From an uncultured Alphaproteobacteria bacterium (GTDB lineage: Bacteria; Pseudomonadota; Alphaproteobacteria; UBA2966): a stretch of DNA of 64,000 nucleotides. Under the pieces are notes generated by a model, which saw only the letters and a program-made list of their open reading frames with translations, did not search any database and had not been told where the DNA came from. The position numbers and the translations under genes were made by a program. The stretch lies in contig OY282368.1 in the NCBI GenBank assembly GCA_958295725.1, positions 1,218,124 through 1,282,123 on the forward strand, in the 5' to 3' direction. Within the stretch, counting starts at the first letter, position 1, and each line of letters starts with the position of its first letter. This document shows, piece after piece, positions 60,828 through 64,000 of this stretch.

Positions 60828-63800
60828 ATGGTGCGCTTCGTGGTTTCGGTGGTGATCCCGGCCTTGGCCGCGGTGCTGTTCCTGGCGTCGGTATCCGCGC
60901 GAGCGGACTACGAGGCGGGACAACGGGCCTGGGACGCCGGCGACCCGGCGGCGGCGCTGACCGAGTGGCTGGCGGCGGCGGACCGGGGCGACCGGCAGGC
61001 GATGCGGGCGCTGGGCCGCCTCCATCGGCGCGGCGTGGGTACGCCGCAGGACTACGTGGAAGCCCACATGTGGTTCAACCTCGCGGCGGCCCGGGGCGAC
61101 GCGGCGGCGGCCGACGAGCGCGACGCGCTGGCCGCGGAGATGACGCCGGAGGAACGCGCCGAGGCGCGGAAGCGGGCGCGCGAGTGGCGGTCCGGCGCGG
61201 ACACAGCCGCGAAGACCGAGGCGCCGGCCGCATCCCCGGCCTCGCCCCCGGCGGACGGGCCGCCGCCCCAGGCGGTCCGCGAGGCGCAGGCGCTGCTGGC
61301 CGCGCTCGGCTACGCGCCGGGCCCGGCCGACGGCATGTGGGGCGAACGCACGGGCGAGGCCTACCGGGCCTTCCTGGCCGACGTCGGCCTGCCTCCGGCC
61401 GATACCCTGACGCCGGAGGCGCTCCAGGCGATGCGGGACACGGCGGCGCGTCATGGCGCCGCCGCGCCGCCGGAAGTGTCCCGACGGGCCGCGCCGCCCC
61501 CGCCGCCGGAAGCGCCCCGACGGGCCGCGCCGTCCCCGCCGCCGGATGCGCCGCCTCAATCCCCGCCGCCGCGCGCGGCTCTGGCGGGCGACATCGACGG
61601 TCTGGAAGCGGCGCTGGCCGCCGGCGCGAACCCGAACGCCCGCGACGGGCGCGGGCGGACGGCGCTGATGCACGCGGCGAACGAGGGTTATCCGCTCCTG
61701 GTTCCCACCCTGCTGGCGGCCGGGGCCGACCCCGACATCCGCGCGGCCGACGGGGCGACGGCCCTGTTCATGGCGGCGGTGCACGGACATTCGGAGATCG
61801 TCGCGTTGCTGATGGAGGCGGGCGCGGACCCCCGCGTCAAGGGGCCGAAGGGTATGACGGCGGTGGACGCGGCGCGGCTGACTTGGGGCGACGCGGCCGC
61901 GGCGCGGCGGAAGGGCGAGAGCCCGCCGGTGCTGGCCCTGCTGGAGGGCAGGACATGGCGGGAAGTGGACGACACGGCGTTCGCGCGGGCGAAGGCGGCG
62001 GGAACGGCGGAAGCCTACGAGGAGTACTTGTCCTCGCACCCGAAAGGCTTCCACGCGGACGAGGCGAGGTCGGCGGCGGACGACGCGGCGTTCGCGCTCG
62101 CGAAGGCGGTGGGAACGACGGAAGCCTACGAGGAATATCTGTCCTCGCGCCCGGAAGGGCGTCACGCGGACGGGGCGAGATCGGCGGCGGACGACGCGGC
62201 GTTCGCGCTCGCGAAGGCGGTGGGAACGGCGGAAGCCTACGAGGGGTATCTGTCCTCGCGCCCGGAAGGGCGTCACGCGGACGAGGCGAGGTCGGCGGCG
62301 GACGGCGCGGCGTTCGCGCTCGCGAAGGCGGTGGGAACGGCGGAAGCCTACGAGGGGTATCTGTCCTCGCGCCCGGAAGGGCGTCACGCGGACGAAGCGA
62401 GATCGGCGGCGGACGACGCGGCCGAACAGGCGGAGGTATTCGCCAGACGTCTCGGCCGCCCTTTCCGGGCATCCTGGAAGGACGAAGCGACCGGCTGGAC
62501 CGATCTGCACTTCGCGGCGCTGCTGGACCTGCCCGCCGCGGCCGCGGCGCTGATCGGGGCGGGGAGGAAGCCGGACAGCCCGTTGAACGGCAACGGCGTA
62601 CCCTTCGGCGAAGAGCTCGCGCGAACGCTGGCCGGGCTCCACCCCGGGGAAGACTGGTCGGATTGGGAGGCGGACGGCGAGACGCCGCTCATGATCGCGG
62701 CTCTCGCGGACTCTGGCGAGGCCGCGTCGGCCTTGACCGCCCGCGGCGCCGACGTCGATGCGAAGAACGATAACGGCGCTGTGCCGCTGCACTATGCCGT
62801 GTGGGGGAACGCGCTGGACGTCGCGAGGCTGCTCGTGGCCGAAGGCGCCGACGTCGCCGCGAAGAACAACAATGGCAACACGCCGCTGCACTATGCCGCG
62901 TGGGGGAACGCGCTGGACGTCGCGAAGTGGCTCGTGGCCGAAGGCGCCGACGTCGATGCCAGGAACGACGGCGGCGACACGCCGTTGCACTATGTCGCGT
63001 GGGAGAACGCGCTGGACGTCGCGAGGCTGCTCGTGGCCGAAGGCGCCGACGTCGACGCGAAGGACAACGACGGCGGCACGCCGTTGCACTATGTCGCGTG
63101 GGAGAACGCGCCGGACGTCGCGAGGCTGCTCGTGGCCGAAGGCGCCGACGCCGACGCCAGGAACGACGACGGCGATACGCCGTTGTACGCCGCGGCGAAG
63201 AGCGGCGCCCTGGAGGTCGCCAAACTGCTCGTGGCCGGGGGCGCCGACGCCGACGCCAGGAACGACGACGGCGGGACGTCGTTGCACGAAGCGGCGATGG
63301 ACAACGCCGTGGATGCCGCGAAACTCCTCGTGACCGTGGGCGCCGACGTCGACGCGAAGGACAACGATGGCGAGACGCCGTTGCATCGTGCCGCGAGTGA
63401 GAACGCGCACGACATGGCGGAATTGCTCGTCGGGCGCGGCGCCGACGTCGATGCGAAGGACAACGACGGGGAGACGCCGCTGCATCATGCCGCGAGAGAG
63501 AACGCGCGCGACACGGCGGGGTTGCTCGTCGGGCGCGGCGCCGACATCGACGCGAAGGACAACAGTGGCGAGACGCCGCTGCACGATGCCGCGTGGAAGA
63601 ACACGCGCGACACGGCGGAATTGCTCGTCGGGCGCGGCGCCGACGTCGACGCGAAGGACAACAGTGGCGAGACGCCGCTGCACGATGCCGCGTGGAACAA
63701 CGCGCGCGACACGGCGGGGTTGCTCGTCGGGCGCGGCGCCGACGTCGACGCGAAGGACAACAGTGGCGAGACGCCGCTGCACGATGCCGCGTGGCGCGAT

Positions 63801-64000
63801 GCCCTGGGCATCGTGAAGCTGCTCGTGGCCGAAGGCGCCGACGTCCACGCCTGGGACAACGACGGCAACACGCCGCCGAACCGTGCGGCGCAAGGCAACG
63901 CCCGGGCCGTCGCGAGCTGGTTCACGGCCCAGGGGATCGACATCCACGCCAGGCAAACCCATGTCGAGAAAGCGCTGAGGCAACTGTGGAAATCCGTGCG
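60828..64000 (+). CDS. Exported Sel1/peptidoglycan-binding/ankyrin-repeat protein (3' end beyond window)
   Basis: The frame is open from an ATG with GAGGGAG upstream to the window edge, 1057 codons. Layout: signal peptide FVVSVVIPALAAVLFLASVSARA; Sel1 repeats (about 30-100: GRLHRRGVGTPQDYVEAHMW); peptidoglycan-binding-1 domain (about 147-205: AQALLAALGYAPGPADGMWG); Pro-rich linker; three ankyrin repeats (about 251-350); four 37-residue repeats of the type AKAVGTAEAYEGYLSSRPEG (about 375-530); then about thirteen ankyrin repeats (LLVAEGADVDAKDNDGETPL) to the edge. Ankyrin repeats in an exported, wall-binding protein suggest protein contacts outside the cytoplasm. Confidence 0.88.
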   Translation, partial: MVRFVVSVVIPALAAVLFLASVSARADYEAGQRAWDAGDPAAALTEWLAAADRGDRQAMRALGRLHRRGVGTPQDYVEAHMWFNLAAARGDAAAADERDALAAEMTPEERAEARKRAREWRSGADTAAKTEAPAASPASPPADGPPPQAVREAQALLAALGYAPGPADGMWGERTGEAYRAFLADVGLPPADTLTPEALQAMRDTAARHGAAAPPEVSRRAAPPPPPEAPRRAAPSPPPDAPPQSPPPRAALAGDIDGLEAALAAGANPNARDGRGRTALMHAANEGYPLLVPTLLAAGADPDIRAADGATALFMAAVHGHSEIVALLMEAGADPRVKGPKGMTAVDAARLTWGDAAAARRKGESPPVLALLEGRTWREVDDTAFARAKAAGTAEAYEEYLSSHPKGFHADEARSAADDAAFALAKAVGTTEAYEEYLSSRPEGRHADGARSAADDAAFALAKAVGTAEAYEGYLSSRPEGRHADEARSAADGAAFALAKAVGTAEAYEGYLSSRPEGRHADEARSAADDAAEQAEVFARRLGRPFRASWKDEATGWTDLHFAALLDLPAAAAALIGAGRKPDSPLNGNGVPFGEELARTLAGLHPGEDWSDWEADGETPLMIAALADSGEAASALTARGADVDAKNDNGAVPLHYAVWGNALDVARLLVAEGADVAAKNNNGNTPLHYAAWGNALDVAKWLVAEGADVDARNDGGDTPLHYVAWENALDVARLLVAEGADVDAKDNDGGTPLHYVAWENAPDVARLLVAEGADADARNDDGDTPLYAAAKSGALEVAKLLVAGGADADARNDDGGTSLHEAAMDNAVDAAKLLVTVGADVDAKDNDGETPLHRAASENAHDMAELLVGRGADVDAKDNDGETPLHHAARENARDTAGLLVGRGADIDAKDNSGETPLHDAAWKNTRDTAELLVGRGADVDAKDNSGETPLHDAAWNNARDTAGLLVGRGADVDAKDNSGETPLHDAAWRDALGIVKLLVAEGADVHAWDNDGNTPPNRAAQGNARAVASWFTAQGIDIHARQTHVEKALRQLWKSV

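Noticed and set aside
60003..63983. A 1326-codon open frame on the minus strand opposite the coiled-coil and ankyrin genes
   Set aside because: It mirrors repetitive GC-rich plus-strand genes, and its product is Arg/Val-rich repeats with no domain, while the plus strand has clear domains, a signal peptide and a ribosome-binding site.
60828..64000. Ankyrin protein as a second DGR target
   Set aside because: No segment resembles the template repeat, and its near-identical repeats do not show adenine-biased differences.

Overview
This is a GC-rich bacterial window that reads as the chromosome of an alphaproteobacterium, probably a Rhodospirillales-like lineage. That assignment rests on gene order recalled from the group and not on any search: DUF502 / recG / sdhE / mfd around 13.4-20.4 kb, and nlpD-like peptidase / DUF815 ATPase / yajC-secD-secF / Mth938-like / squalene synthase-like / trmFO / uvrA at 36.4-51.1 kb. 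Both blocks are housekeeping. They cover DNA repair and restart, SDH flavinylation, Sec-dependent export, tRNA methylation and excision repair.

Between and around these blocks lies catabolic and accessory DNA. From 1 to 5.6 kb there are an SDR plus an enolase-superfamily enzyme, a large coiled-coil lipoprotein with a TbpB-like C-terminus, and an ABC substrate-binding protein. From 5.6 to 9.5 kb a Septu-like ATPase/HNH pair sits between the two parts of a DUF1326/DUF2182 locus, with a duplicated DUF2182 fragment on its far side. From 9.6 to 13.2 kb there are a desaturase, a glycine-zipper peptide, two alpha/beta hydrolases and a Sel1-repeat protein. From 20.3 to 34 kb there are SDRs, amidohydrolases, a DUF6884 plus GIY-YIG-like pair, a second SDR/enolase pair, small membrane peptides beside a tRNA-Ser(UGA), RidA and a quinone-reductase-like gene. 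From 34.1 to 36.4 kb lies an orphan molybdenum hydroxylase large subunit.

The sec/sqs/trmFO block has been broken twice. A PuuD-like membrane protein and an intact IS481-like element lie between the Mth938-like gene and the squalene synthase gene. An ATPase/RloB (AbiL-like) cassette bounded by 29-bp perfect direct repeats lies between squalene synthase and trmFO. Decayed ends of the same IS family recur at four other places.

The most notable region is 54-64 kb, a complete diversity-generating retroelement (DGR). It has a secreted SH3b + FGE-sulfatase/C-type-lectin target protein whose last 42 codons are the variable repeat (VR), then avd, then a reverse transcriptase whose reading frame runs through the template repeat (TR). 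TR and VR align over 125 bp with 15 differences; 14 are at TR adenines and the other is silent. Flanking the DGR are two near-identical membrane-anchored coiled-coil proteins built from 11-residue repeats, and a very large exported Sel1 / peptidoglycan-binding / ankyrin protein that runs off the window. A RelB antitoxin with a frameshifted RelE-like toxin sits just upstream of this region.
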